From: Ochotona curzoniae
Lineage: Eukaryota > Chordata > Mammalia > Lagomorpha > Ochotonidae
DNA length: 64,000 bases
Assembly (NCBI RefSeq): GCF_017591425.1
Contig: NW_024467083.1
Span: 14,499,001 to 14,563,000 of the forward strand
Reading direction: 5' to 3'
Part shown: piece by piece, positions 36,631 to 48,024 of the stretch
Position numbering within the stretch: the stretch's first letter is position 1
How the letters are laid out: the number at the start of each line of letters is the position of its first letter
The notes under the pieces: generated by a model
What the model saw: the letters and a program-made list of their open reading frames with translations, nothing else
What the model was told of the DNA's origin: nothing
Databases searched by the model: none
Translations under genes and position numbers: made by a program

Positions 36631-38212
36631 TTTTTTTTTTTATTATTATTGTTGCTTACATTGTATTATGTAGTACAGCTCCATAGGCGCTGGGGATTCC
36701 CCCCACCCCTCCCACACCCCTCCCCCCATGGTGGATTCCTCCACCTTGTTGCATAACCATAGATCAAGTTCAGTTGAGATTCATTGCTTGCAAACACATG
36801 CCTAGCATAAAGTTCCGTGTCCTATTGTCCAGATAAGTTCAGTGGCCTCTTGGGGAGACCTTCTATGGTCTGAAGATAGGTCTAACAGAGTAAAGATCCG
36901 GTCAGTTAAAAGCCCCAACAAGGCCTCAGTATCATTATACAGCATTATGGAATTAATTGACATAGTATTGGGTAAACAGTATGTTAAAAATAATGCAAGT
37001 TCCATTCTTCGAGACATCTGGGTTGAGACAGTATCAATGACAGGTTCAAAAAATAACAAACAACCAAACAAAAATTACACGTTAAATCAAGGCAAACATG
37101 TGGTATCTAATCTTTTGGGATTCACTCATTTCCCTTAGCATTATAGTTTCCAGTTGTGCCCATTTAGCCACAAAGAACTGCATTTTGTTTTTTTTAATAG
37201 CTGAGTAGTATTCCATGGAGTAGATGAACCAAAGCTTTCTTATCCAATCTTCTGCTGATGGGCATTTCGGTTGCTTCCATGTTTTTGCAATTACTGATTG
37301 TGCTGCAATGAACATAGGGATGCATGTTGGTTTGTCGTAAAACAGGTGTTTTGGATATATTCCTAGGAGTGCTATTGCTGGGTCATATGGTATGCAGATT
37401 TTGAGTTGTTTGAGTGCTCTCCAGACTGATTTCCATAGAGGCTGTACCAATTTGCAGCTCCACCAGCAGTGGAGTAGGGTTCCCTTTTCCCCGCATCCTC
37501 GCCAGCAGGCGTCGTTGGTGTTCTTGTTTATGTGGGCCAATCTTGCTGGTGTTAGGTGGTACCTCATCGATGTTTTAATTTGGATTTCCCTTATTGCTAG
37601 GGAGCTGGAACATTTTTTCATATGTTTGTTTGCCATTTGGATTTGTTCCTTTGTGAAATGTTTGCCCATTTCCCGTGCCCATTTCTTGAGTGGCTTGTTC
37701 GTTTTGGTTTTTTGGTTGTTTTGAAGTTCTTTGTATATCCTGGAAATTAGCCCCCTATCGCCTATATCGTGTGCAAAGATCTTCTCCCACTCTGTGGGTT
37801 GCTTTTTTACTTTGTTGATTGTTTCCCTTGCTGTACAGAAGCTTCTTAGTTTGATGAGGTCCCATTTGTTTATTCTGTTCTCAACTGCTATTGCTTTTGG
37901 TGTCCTTCTTAGAAAGTTGGGACCTACTCCTAGGTCTTGCAGGGTATTTCCTACATTTTCTTGCAAGAGTTTGAAGGTTTCTGGATGTAGGTTTAGGTCT
38001 TTTATCCATGTAGATTGGATCTTGGTGTATGGTGATAGATGTGGGTCTATCTTTTTGTTTCTACAGGCTATCAGCCAGTTGTCCCAACAACATTTACTAA
38101 AGAGGCCTTCCCACTTGCTTGAGTTGTCATTGGTCTTTTTGTCAAAGATTAATTGGTTGTATTTGTGTGGGTTCCCTTTTGGAGCTTCTATTCTATTCCA
38201 TTGATCTTCCTT
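36631..38212 (-). mobile_element. Young 5'-truncated L1, minus strand
   Basis: The + strand starts with a T-rich run (complement of the A tail) at 36631, then the inverse 3' UTR (G-rich block as 'ccccccatggtggattcctcc' at 36722-36742) and the C-terminal part of ORF2 up to the truncation near 38212. It shows far fewer changes than the other L1s here. I found no convincing duplication. Confidence 0.93.
37082..38210 (-). pseudogene. L1 ORF2 C-terminal part, frame still open
   Basis: A continuous frame of about 375 codons reaches from the 5' truncation to the stop at 37082-37084. It covers the region after the reverse transcriptase domain and the C-terminal Cys-rich segment ([14 protein letters not shown] near 37470-37512). 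The endonuclease and reverse transcriptase parts are missing, so it cannot move itself. The TTG near 37966 is only an alternative-start artefact; there is no native start here. The open frame fits a recent insertion, not selection. Confidence 0.9.
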
Positions 38213-38905
38213 GAAAGTAGTAATACTGTAATTTCATTTTCTTCATGATCTGCATGAGCAAGTGGTCAGATGCTTGAATCACATATCAATATTGCATCTG
38301 TGCCTCACTTTTATTCTAATTTATGACCACATGAAAAGCCATTTTCCCAACTTACAGAGCAGGAAAAAAAAAGTCATACTGAGATTGCAGAAGAGTGAGT
38401 TGTATGGGCAGCAAAGGGCAGCAAAAGAAACAAAGCAAAATAAACCTTTGCTACAAGTATTCTCAGGAATTCCTGAAAAAGAAATTTATATTAAAGTGTA
38501 CTGTTTGAGGTAGACCATAGAATCGCACTCTGTGTGAGATTTGGATAATTGTCATAAGATTTCAAGAAGAAAAAAAAAAATTGTGGTGTTGCGAATTTAA
38601 AGATAAGGAGATCTAGAGAGGAAATTTGGAAAACATACACATACAGAAGTTTTAGGAAACAGAATTGTTAATTTTTATGTATCGTGTATTTGCATCTATC
38701 AGACAGCTCTTTTACTGCCATAATTTAGCATTTTTCTAATGATATCCCTCTAAACACTGTTTTCATGGTATTCCACAAGATGTGTAACTATTCATTTTAC
38801 TAAATCTGATTGTTTTTAGGTTTTGCTTAAAAGGTTTTAAGCAATGTTCTCTATTAATTTTATTTAAATTTGAATCTGAAAATTACAGGAAATGAACAAC
38901 AAATA
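38213..38905. other. Stretch without recognised gene
   Basis: AT-rich; a frame at 38262-38513 (+) shows no domain. A-runs at 38366 and 38568. Confidence 0.35.
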
Positions 38906-39260
38906 TTTGAGCAATTATTCTCTCTCTCATACTAGAGACCATTATGTCAGTGAGTTAAGGCAGTCCCCAAAGGACAAGTGTACATGGTTTCTTTAATTTG
39001 AGGAAACTAATGTACAAACTACAAATAAAGATTGATATATGAGTTAGACTGCCATTTTGATATTTTGTTGTTGGTTATGGTTCTCATCCATAACCTTGAG
39101 GGATACATTTTTTCTTTGTTTTATTTGCAACTGAATACCTGTTAAATTTTTTTTTTAATTTTACGCAAGGTTAAGCTTGTCATTATAAATTGGAGCAGAT
39201 TATTGTAAAATTAAAAGAAAAATTCTAAAGTGGAAGGAGGGAGAGTTTGATTTAAAGTAG
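38906..39260 (+). mobile_element. Old L1 ORF2 end and 3' UTR fragment
   Basis: 'gaccattatgtcagtgagttaaggcagtccccaaaggacaagtgtacatggtttctttaatttgaggaaactaatgta' follows the block at 35540-35600 and continues into 3' UTR-like sequence ('ctgccattttgatattttg'). Confidence 0.65.
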
Positions 39261-39348
39261 GATATGAAAAGTATGGGATTTATTCCCTTGTATAAGTAAA
39301 AAAACCTTGAAAAGAGAACTATACTGAGGTAGTGTTTGGCACAGTTAT

Positions 39349-39661
39349 TTTTTAAGATTTATTTTATTTTTATTGGAAAGTCAGATATAAGGAGAGGAAG
39401 AGAGAAAGATCCATATGCTGATACATTCCCCAAGTGGTCCAAACATTTGGAGCTGAGCCTATCCAAAGCCAGGAGCCTCTGCCAAGTTTCCCCTGCAGGT
39501 GCAGGGTCCCAAAGCCTTGGGCCATTCTCTGCTGCTTTCCCAAGCCTCAAGCAAGGATTTGGATGGGAAGTGAGGCCACCAGGTTATGAACTGGTACCCA
39601 TATGGGGTTCCAGTGCACATAAGATGAGGAATTTAGCCACTAGGCTACTGTGCCAGGCCCA
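39349..39661 (-). mobile_element. CSINE, minus strand
   Basis: 'ttttaagatttattttatttttattggaaagtcagatataaggag' to 'gccactaggctactgtgccaggccca'. Full length and fairly young. Confidence 0.94.
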
Positions 39662-40059
39662 CTACCATAATTTATAACTGCCAATCATTTCTGTTCATGA
39701 GGTTTTTTTTTTTTGTTTTTTGTTTTTTTACCCATTTAAGACTTGGGCTATATTTCAAGACATGGCTCTTGACATGATTTTTTTTGTACAGATATTTTTA
39801 TGCACACATAACTTTCCTCAGTGGTGTCTGGTGCTTTATGAGAATCAAATGTTTCTAATTTGCTTTGTAGCAACCTGAGGACAGCAATATATACTTCTGT
39901 TTACGACTAATCTAAGTAATACAAAATCCATCTGGCCTTTGGTATCTGTGTGGCCTTTGGCTTCTCTTTTTCTCCCCTACCTGAGGTTTTGGACTCAGTG
40001 CTTACTTCTGATCCTCCCTCAGGAGTAAGTTATCGCATCTCCTGCTGTTCCTCAACTGA
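39662..40059. other. Stretch without recognised gene
   Basis: T-rich runs at 39701-39730; no gene or repeat assigned. Confidence 0.35.
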
Positions 40060-40196
40060 AGTGAGTGTTCACCAATGATCTGGCTCGGTCAGCTCACATC
40101 TGGCCAGGTGGCAACTTAGGAAGTGAACTAGTACATGGAAATCACTCTGTTTCTGCTTCTTTTGCTATAAAGTCTTTTACAAAAAAATAAACAATT
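40060..40196 (+). mobile_element. CSINE 3' remnant
   Basis: 'ggctcggtcagctcacatctggccaggtggcaacttaggaagtgaactagtacatggaaatcactctg' resembles the old CSINE 3' half, ending 'acaaaaaaataaac'. Diverged; weak call. Confidence 0.5.
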
Positions 40197-41094
40197 CTGA
40201 AATCAGTGCAGCTAGGACAGGAGACTCTATCCTTTAAACAAATTTATATTGTAATATGATAACATCTGCCTCAGTTAAGCGGAAGTGACTAACGCTGCTG
40301 TCCCTAACGTGGGATCTTTCCTTCAATGTGGATTATGTGTTCTCAAGCAACAGCTTTCCAATGAGTGAAAATAATTATGAAATTAAAGTTACTTCAGTTT
40401 TTCTTTTCTCTCTTTTTTTTTTTTTTGGTAGGAGTGGAAATATCTTCCAATTTTCTACATTTAGAATGGTAAAAAGAGATGTGCAATTGCTAATTTTAGG
40501 TAAATAAATATCTGGTAGTACTTCCAAGCATTGAAGTTGTATATGGTATACATTCCAGATGGAATTTGAATAACATCTTGTAAGCATGTTGACATTTACT
40601 AAAAATTATTCACAAAATGGTTATCAGTATTTACTTCCTTTCGAAAATAAGCAATTTTTATTCTCATTTATACAATCAATTACTGATTTGACATAATAAG
40701 TAATTAGGAATTAACAATTAAAGCTTTATTTAGTACACAACTAGTGCTAGTCAATTACTGACAAGAATTTAGGAAACATCAATTGATTAGCATTTAGAAA
40801 TTGCTAATTTTGTCTGTCAAGATTAAATGGATTGTACTGCATTCCAGAACTATTATTGAACTTTTGTGAAACAAATTGGATCTGTTGTGTGATGAATGTT
40901 AATTACTTACAAATAGAAATTCATTTGATCAATGATAGTATGTTGACTTTTCCTGTTCATAGGTGTAATTCTATATGTAACATCACCTACACAAATTAAA
41001 TGATAAGTAACTTGAAAGTTTTCAAATGAATTTCAAGATAATGTTCTATTTAAAAGGGTTCAAATACATTACTCATAACACTAACATATTAGCC
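40197..41094. other. AT-rich stretch, nothing recognised
   Basis: About 0.9 kb with a T-run at 40415-40428 and no gene seen. Confidence 0.4.
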
Positions 41095-41550
41095 TATGCC
41101 AATGGTTAATCCCACTGGCAAAATCTGAGGTTAGGCAGGCCATGCCAGACCAGGACACTCAACCAGCACAGTAAGATCTGGGGAAGGGGGTAAAGCTGGT
41201 AGGTGAAAAGCGGAGGGCTTCCCTGATGGAACACCTCACCCACTGATGAGCATGAGTAGGGATGGGAATAGACCAGACCAGACAAAGCTACAATACTTCT
41301 TGGCCTTATATGAGCTAGATCAGGGAAAAGCCAAGATGGATTGACTGCTCCTAGTGGTTTAAACATATATCAGAGTGGGTGAGGGTTTTTTGGGCTTTGA
41401 TACAGCATCAGCTATCAGATGCTGGGACTGGGGACTAATTCTGTCAAGCTAAACTGCAGAATTACCTAGAAAGTGCACGATCTGGGAGTGGGCCCAGAAG
41501 GGAAATAGTGGGTGTCTCCTTCTTGGGTTACCACTTCCACAGGAGAGCAT
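41095..41550 (+). mobile_element. Unrecognised A-tailed retroposon, first part
   Basis: GC-richer than its surroundings with no stable reading frame. Part of the same unit as 41940-42972, as the CSINE between them has a perfect duplication. The segment 41525-41550 ('gggttaccacttccacagg') recurs inverted at 61625-61649 in a second copy. The 5' boundary is an estimate from the change in base composition. Confidence 0.5.
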
Positions 41551-41564
41551 GAAAACCAGGACTA
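41551..41564. repeat. Target-site duplication of the CSINE at 41565, left copy
   Basis: GAAAACCAGGACTA, repeated exactly at 41926-41939. Confidence 0.95.
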
Positions 41565-41925
41565 GGGGGCCCGGCGGTGTGGCCTAGTGGCTAAAGTCCT
41601 CACCTTGAATGTGCCAGGATCCCATATGGGCACTGGTTCTAATCCCGGTGGCCCCACTTCCCATCCAGCTCCCTATTTGTGGCCTGGGAAAGCAGTCGAG
41701 GATGGCCCAAGGCTTTGGGACCTTACACCCATGTGGGAGACCCAGAAGAGGTTCCTAGTTCCTGGCTTTGGATCGGCGCAGTACTGGCCATTGCCGCTCA
41801 CTTGGGGAGTGAATCATCGGACGGAAGATCTTCCTCTGCCTCTGTCTCTCCTCTTCTTTGTATATCTGACTTTGTAATAAAAATGAGTAAATTAAAAAAA
41901 AAAAAAAAAAAGGAAAGAAAGAAAA
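41565..41925 (+). mobile_element. Young-type CSINE
   Basis: GGGGGCCCGGCGGTGTGGCCTA head, box B 'ggttctaatcc' and an exceptionally long A/AAAG tail (41891-41925). It keeps CpGs in 'tcatcggacgg' and 'cagtcgaggat'. Confidence 0.96.
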
Positions 41926-41939
41926 GAAAACCAGGACTA
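41926..41939. repeat. Target-site duplication of the CSINE at 41565, right copy
   Basis: Exact match to 41551-41564. Confidence 0.95.
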
Positions 41940-42972
41940 CGGCAGATGTGGCTGGACGGAAAGGCACCCACCAGCATGTGTGCTGGCTGGATAGTGGGGC
42001 TGTTTGGGATGAACTAGGCTTCAATACCCATTGACGTGTAGGAGAGCTGAATGGGATGTGGGACAGACTGGAGCAGACTGCTGTTTATATTGGCAAGCAT
42101 GGGAACCAGGGAAGGAGGTGGGCCTGGTGGGGGTTATTGGGAATCACCCAGACTAGGCTGCAGCTCCCACTGGTTTGTGTGAGGGCAGAGTGTGTGGTGG
42201 GCAGAATACGGCTAGACTGTAACATCCATTGGTTTGTTTGGAATATAGGGCTGGAAACCAAATTGACCCAGCAAATGCAACCACCTACATATGCATAAGC
42301 TGATTGGAGTGACGGACTCTGCCAGACTCTGTACTGGCATGCAAACACAGGAATCAGGCCTGGGATCACCTTAGACAAAGTTTCTTTGAGGATCCCTCCA
42401 AGTGAACTGCTGATCTCAGAACCCCAACCATGAAGAGAAGTGTAGTTTCCATGGTCTGAACCATGGAGTGCAAGTGTCAAAGCTGAGCATCATTATAGGA
42501 TCAGACGGAGTAGTAGGCAGCAAACCCAAGCGCACATGGAAGATATGGCAGTCCATTGGAACCTGCAGAGGACACCAATGGCAGAGGACAGAATAAATCA
42601 TTATCTACTCCAGCCACGTGTTGGGTGAAAATCTGGGCTAATGGAGATGCTAAGGTAGGCTGTGTCAGCCAGTGGATTCTGGAGAGATTTCATTGTGCTT
42701 GGAATGGTGAGATTGGCAGCAATTCAGAACTGTTGGACTATCAAAACCACTTGAACTGGACCCTCAGAGCATGCCCCATGTTGGGGACCTAGGATGGGTG
42801 GGAGGCTGGGTGGGGCTTCTCCCTTTATTCTCCCCTTACCCCAGATCTAGAAAAAATAATAATATTGTGGAAACAATGGTCTTACCCACTTTTCTGAAAC
42901 CCTTGACCATTTGTGCCCTAATCAACTATGTAAATATTATCAAAATAAAACAACAATAAATAAATCTTTAAA
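41940..42972 (+). mobile_element. Unrecognised A-tailed retroposon, second part
   Basis: Continues to a 3' end 'gaccatttgtgccctaatcaac..aaaataaaac..aataaataaatctttaaaaaaaa'. Internal stretches around 41940-42240 look like diverged copies of a shared phrase (for example 'cccattgacgtgtaggag', 'cccactggtttgtgtgagg', 'catccattggtttgtttgg'). Frames are short. A second copy at 61290-62128 shares almost the whole length, lacking about 215 bases that correspond to 42445-42660. It may be a non-autonomous element or a divergent L1 3' region; I cannot name the family. Confidence 0.65.
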
Positions 42973-43385
42973 AAAAAGGATGTGTGATTTTCCTTTCGAA
43001 GAGAGATCAGTGTTTTGTTCAACAGTCAACATAACACATGTTTACCAGAAGAAAATCCAACCTTGGCCTGTTACAGCATATATGAGGATTTTGTTTTGTG
43101 TTGTCATTATTTTGCTGACAAAAAAATTATTTCATCCATGTATTCATTAGCCTGGAGATATGCTTGAGGGAAACAGGAACCAAGATTACATCTTAGTAAG
43201 ACACTCTGGCCACCACCTCGCTATAGAACAATCCATTTCAAAAGCCATGAATGTGCCATACTGTCTCCAGGAGCTATGAATGATTTAATGACCTCATTTT
43301 ATCAGAATAATATTAAAACTCACATGGAATAACACTTGAGGAACAGGGTTCACACAATCCCTCAACCAGCTCCACAGAGCAGAGA
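42973..43385. other. Stretch without recognised gene
   Basis: No repeat or gene assigned. Confidence 0.3.
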
Positions 43386-44500
43386 TCATGGAAAGAAACA
43401 TCTCCCATCAGTGCAGGGAGAGGAGACTGAATGAGGGTACCAAATACCCTGCTGCTCCCCACCCCAGGGCTTTTCTTGCAGACCAGGCGCCTGAAGCGTT
43501 CTTAACCAGACAGCTTCTGCTGCTTTTCTATCAGCTTCTGCAAGAAGGTAAAACCCAGCTATGAAAAGAAGCAGGACAATATGCAGGATTCTCATGGGAG
43601 CACTGATACTTGTTAACCACCTAGAACACAGCATGTGATATAAACTAAAGGCCTCTGGCATCTAGCTGGTGCCCACAGAATGAAGCTCTAAGCTTGTCTG
43701 ACATCAGGCACAAATCTCTGGCCTGATGGATTACACTCACTCAATGTGTCTCTCCACAGTCTTCACTCAGAGCTAGCCTGTAACTGAGAATTGTGTGTAC
43801 CCCAGCAGCACGGGACTCAGGTGTGACACAGGCTGGAGCCCATCTGAATGGCCTTGAACAGACAGAAAGAAGCTGTAGGACTGCATCTTGGAATTCTCTG
43901 CTGGCCTAGTAACACCTAACCCTGGGGTGTTCTGAATCGTTTCTGTATTTAAATATAGAGTGTAAGAACTGTATCCAGACAGGCATCAGTCAGAAAACGA
44001 AGACATAATGGGATTTATTGGTTTGTCATGGAAACCCATAAGCCTCATTTGAGTCTTGTGTCACCATTAAGATTCCATAGGGCCTCACACCTGGGAGATC
44101 CCGATATGCAGGACCTAGTGCTTTTCTGCTTGCCTGCTTGTTCAGTATAGACAGATGTGACTGACTCCATCACCTCTTCTACAACCTTGTCAGTCAGCAG
44201 ATTATTCTGAGACTTAAGTGCCAGCCTGACAAAATTCGACACTAAGAATATCCTAAAAGATGGTGGGGCCATAAAAGCCCTTTGCAGCAGAATCTCTGGA
44301 GCTGTTCCTTATCAAGTCATTTTAGCATCCTAGTTAATCAGATTTGCACTGAGATGTCATCGTCACTAACTAGTGGGAGCAGCATCAGACAGTGAGTCTA
44401 TCCCAGCAGCAGATAGACAGTTGTAGTTTTTGTCCTTCTCTTACGTTGACTGTCTCAAAGGGCTTTGGGTGGGATAAAATATCATTCAAGGGACTTGTTG
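43386..44500. other. GC-richer unclassified stretch
   Basis: About 1.1 kb of more balanced composition. The minus strand has a 91-codon frame (43386-43661) with a hydrophobic, signal-like segment starting MRILHIVLLLF, and a 75-codon frame (44045-44272) followed by 'ccaataaatccc'. I recognise neither as a gene. It could be an old LTR-type repeat or single-copy sequence. Confidence 0.35.
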
Positions 44501-44989
44501 ACAAAGACGTTTGAGTCTGCCACAAACCTATGGAGACATTTAAGAGATGAACTTAGCCTTTCTCAGAGTTCCTTCAGTTCAAGTTGAAAAGTACAGCAAT
44601 TGCAGAGTTAGAACAAATTTGAGTTTGGAAAGTGTAATATAGTTAAATAAGGTTAAATTTACACACACACACATCAGATATATCAGGTTGAAGCCCCAAC
44701 TTAGGGTGCTCTGTAATACAGATATAGCAAAATATCTATAGGTTCATAAGCACCTGTGTGGTTATTTCTGTAGAATTTCTATAGAGACAAATATCAGTAA
44801 AACCTAATTACAGCAGCTACCTTCTCAATGTATTGTTGATATTGTACATCAAAAGAATCAGATCTTCTGGGGATGAAATCTCATATGAAAACAAAATAAA
44901 ATAAAGGAAATGAACTATTAAAGAATTGTACTTTTTAAATTTTCTTGAAGCAAGGTTTTAAAACAGCTCTTTCAAAGAAAGCCAATTAA
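44501..44989. other. AT-rich stretch, nothing recognised
   Basis: Short CA microsatellite at 44660-44675. No gene. Confidence 0.35.
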
Positions 44990-45490
44990 ATTCAGAGAAT
45001 AGAAACAAATAATTTAGCATTTTAACAGATAAAATGAATACATAAGTGGAAATTGTTAAGTACAATAAAGGAAATTTCTGCAATTGAAAAGTACGCCAAG
45101 CAAAGTTAAATTCTAATGGAAAGTATGAATATCATAATAGATGGAAGAATCAGTGATACTGAGGACAAGTTACATGATGATACATTAACGGTAAAAAAAA
45201 AGTGAAGTCTAAGAAATACTTAAGGGAGTTCAGGGGCAACATGAAAGAAGCAAATTATTTGAATTACTGAGAATGAAGAGAGATTTGAGATTAGCACAAG
45301 AATAGAAGGCATTTATAAAGAGATATTAAAACAAACCCAAACCTGAAGAACCAACTATCTAGGAACAAAGAGGGCAAAATGATCATTTTCATTAATTTTC
45401 AGGGAATACAAATCAAAACTATGAGGGGACACTTCACTCCAGTAGAATGGCTGTGATCAGTGAAACAAAAGGTAGCAATAAAATCTGCAG
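44990..45490 (+). mobile_element. Ancient L1 remnant with large internal deletion
   Basis: The left part (to about 45240) resembles the ORF1 region ('ggaagaatcagtgatactgaggacaagtt'). The right part has 'gggaatacaaatcaaaactatgaggggacacttcactccagtagaatggctgt', which belongs to the ORF2 C-terminal region. Several kilobases between them are missing. Confidence 0.6.
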
Positions 45491-45651
45491 AAATTTCTAT
45501 GAGCTTTCTTAGTGCTTTTTCATCTCAGAATTTTAATGAACACTTTTCTCTTCATAAGTTAATTCTCTACAGATTGTTTCCTTGCCATGAATCTTCAACA
45601 CATCTTGGCTCATTATCTTATTAAAGGGGTTTATTCTTCCTTCAAATCTAA

Positions 45652-45969
45652 GGCCTAGTGGCTAAAGTCCTCACTTTGAACATGCCTTGATCCCATATGG
45701 GTGCCGGTTCTGATCCCGGTATCTCCACTTCCTATTCAGGTCTCTGTTTGTGGCTTGGGAAAGCGGTTGAGCACAGCCCAAAGCCTTGGGATCCCCCACC
45801 CATATGGGAGACCTGGAAGAAGTTCCTGGCTTCTGGCTTCAGATTGGCACAGCACTAGCCATTGTGGTCACTTGGGGAACAAATCATCGGATGGAAGATC
45901 TTTCTCTCTGTCTCTCCTCCTCTGCATATCTAACTTGCAATAAAAATAATTAAGTCTTAAAAAAAAAAA
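45652..45969 (+). mobile_element. Young-type CSINE, extreme 5' end missing
   Basis: Starts at 'ggcctagtggctaaagtcctcac', so the first ~15 bases are absent. Box B is 'ggttctgatcc'; the tail is 'caataaaaataattaagtcttaaaaaaaaaa'. Confidence 0.93.
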
Positions 45970-47462
45970 GTTCAGTTGGTTTTGGAACTTCCACTGTTCA
46001 CATGGTGGTGAGATCTGAAGGTGTGGCATTACTCTGGGATTGGCAATGGCTACACGGCTTGGCTGTCAGGGAATGTGGCACTCAGAAGGAATAGCAACTC
46101 TTAAAATGGATTAATTCATTCTTTAACTCTGTATTATTAATTCCTTCTCTCCCCATTTGTTCCACAAAGAGTAAGGCAGGCTTCTCATGGAGGCAGCATA
46201 TATTCACCTTCTGGTCCATTTGTGAGAAACTTGAGATTCCAAATTCCCTTTCTTACGGCAAACCAAACTGAAATTAATTGCAGGTCCTTCAGTATGTCTC
46301 CAGTTATATCCAATTTCCGTCCACACCTTGTAGAAAAGGATCTAGAGAATAAGAGACTTCCCCCACCCCTGCTTAAATTTAGACAAATGATTCATTTAGA
46401 ATCTTAATGATTAAAAGTTATGTCATAAAATTGATATCATTTTTAATTTTTTAAATAACTTTTTCCCTTATACTTAAAGCAAAACTTAGAACAGTTAGAG
46501 CCTAATGTTGCTTTTATTTTTGTAATTATCAAATAATATATCCATACCAAGAGTTATATTTTAATTCACATATACAACAATGCAAAAAAATCTGCATAAT
46601 GCCAGTGTCATTCACAGCAGTCCAGGCTTTCTTTCAACCGTCCAGCCCTTAGTATCAAAACACTCTAAAATTTGGAGTAGGAAACTGTATTGTTAAGTGA
46701 ATACTGCCTCAACATATCTGCAAACATGTTGCTTCTAAGAAATCTGATACGAAGTTGCTAGGTGTCAGGAATTACTAAGGTATACAACACATATGTTCAA
46801 CTGTTAGATTGAGCAACTGTCACTCCAGTTTAAAAAAAAATTATGAATAAGTTAGGTATGGCTATCGCAGTTTACTTTGAAGAAATATGTACAATGCTCT
46901 AAGAAACATCACCCTAAGTTTTAAAACAGCTAATATTAAAGACATACATTTCACAGAACCTACACCAAGCACAAGTGAGTTCAATATTGATTTTCTTAAT
47001 TTCCTCATTTGATTTAATATCTTTATAAATGGATAATTGCAAAATACTGTTTTCATCTGTTTCCCTGCCCTAACTGCTCATCTTGCAATAATAAGGCTAG
47101 CCAGAAGTGACCCCTGTAAATTGTACACACAGGCTCTGTGCAATGCAGGAAAATTAATCTGTAACAATGAATGGCCATGGCAATTTGAATCTCTGCAAAA
47201 AGTATGAACAAAGAGATGGAGGAGTGAACCGTCACCGCATACACAACACCAAAGGGACAAAAAAAAAGAGAGAAACATCAATATTTATTTAGTAAGAATT
47301 GTCACTGCCACTCCACAGAGAGTTCCAGGAGCCTGGATTAAACATGACCTAGCCCTGATTGTTCTGGAAAACTGGGGGAATATAGAATGTATAAAAGATC
47401 TATCTGGGTATCTCTATCCGTCTATCTGATAGACATAAAAGTGAATAAGAAAGATTATTTCT
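45970..47462. other. Long stretch without recognised gene
   Basis: About 1.5 kb. Frames at 46222-46407 (+) and 47053-47281 (-, two overlapping frames) show no domain I can name. No repeats recognised apart from short A/T runs. Confidence 0.4.
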
Positions 47463-47478
47463 AAAATCCTGATTACAT
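47463..47478. repeat. Probable target-site duplication of the next CSINE, left copy
   Basis: AAAATCCTGATTACAT, matching 47802-47817 at 13 of 16 positions. Confidence 0.65.
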
Positions 47479-47801
47479 GCCCAGTCCAATAATCTAGTGG
47501 CTAAAGTCCTCACCTTGAAAGCACCAGAATCGCATATGGGCATCAGTTCTATAAAACTGGCTGCTCCACTTCTCATCCAGCTCCCTGCTTGTAGCCTGGG
47601 AAAGCAGTCTAGGACAGCCCAGTGCCTTGGGACCCTGCATCCTCATGGAAGTCTCCCAAGAGGCTCCTGGCTCCTGGTTTCAGATCAGCGCATCTCCTGC
47701 CATTATGGTTGCTTGGGGAGCGAATCATCAGAGGGAAGATCTTCCTCTCTGTCTCTCCTCCTCTGTATATCTGACTTTAAAATAAAAATAAATTGATTTT
47801 T
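47479..47801 (+). mobile_element. CSINE
   Basis: 'gcccagtccaataatctagtggctaaagtcctcac' head, 'cagttctataaaactggctgctcc' in place of a clean box B, and 'gactttaaaataaaaataaattga' tail. Confidence 0.93.
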
Positions 47802-47817
47802 AAAATTCTGAGCACAT
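47802..47817. repeat. Probable target-site duplication, right copy
   Basis: AAAATTCTGAGCACAT; see 47463-47478. Confidence 0.65.
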
Positions 47818-48007
47818 ATTATGAATAATCACAAATTCAGAAAATAGTGTACACTAGTATGCAAATTAGATGGGAGATTCCTCACAATAAATACTGAGTT
47901 CATACTGTTTCAACATATTCAAAGTACGGAAGAAAGACACGGTTGGGAAAATTAAAAATCCATGTGGCTTTTCAATCTAGTAAATATCAATGATTACTGC
48001 ATTTTTT

Positions 48008-48024
48008 TGAAGCTTAGGAATTTT
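48008..48024. repeat. Target-site duplication of the next CSINE, left copy
   Basis: TGAAGCTTAGGAATTTT, matching TGAAGATTAAGAATTTT at 48296-48312 with two changes. Confidence 0.8.

Noticed and set aside
37392..38204. Plus-strand frames of 110 and 157 codons
   Set aside because: They are antisense to the L1 ORF2 frame on the minus strand.
41095..42972. Endogenous retroviral LTR
   Set aside because: The A-rich 3' end, the 5' inversion in the second copy and the 13-bp duplication fit L1-type retroposition. LTRs have fixed TG..CA ends and 4-6-bp duplications.
44045..44272. 75-codon minus-strand frame followed by an AATAAA-like sequence, as a small gene
   Set aside because: No recognisable domain and no neighbouring exon. 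The region may be an unclassified old repeat, so it is kept only as an unclassified stretch.
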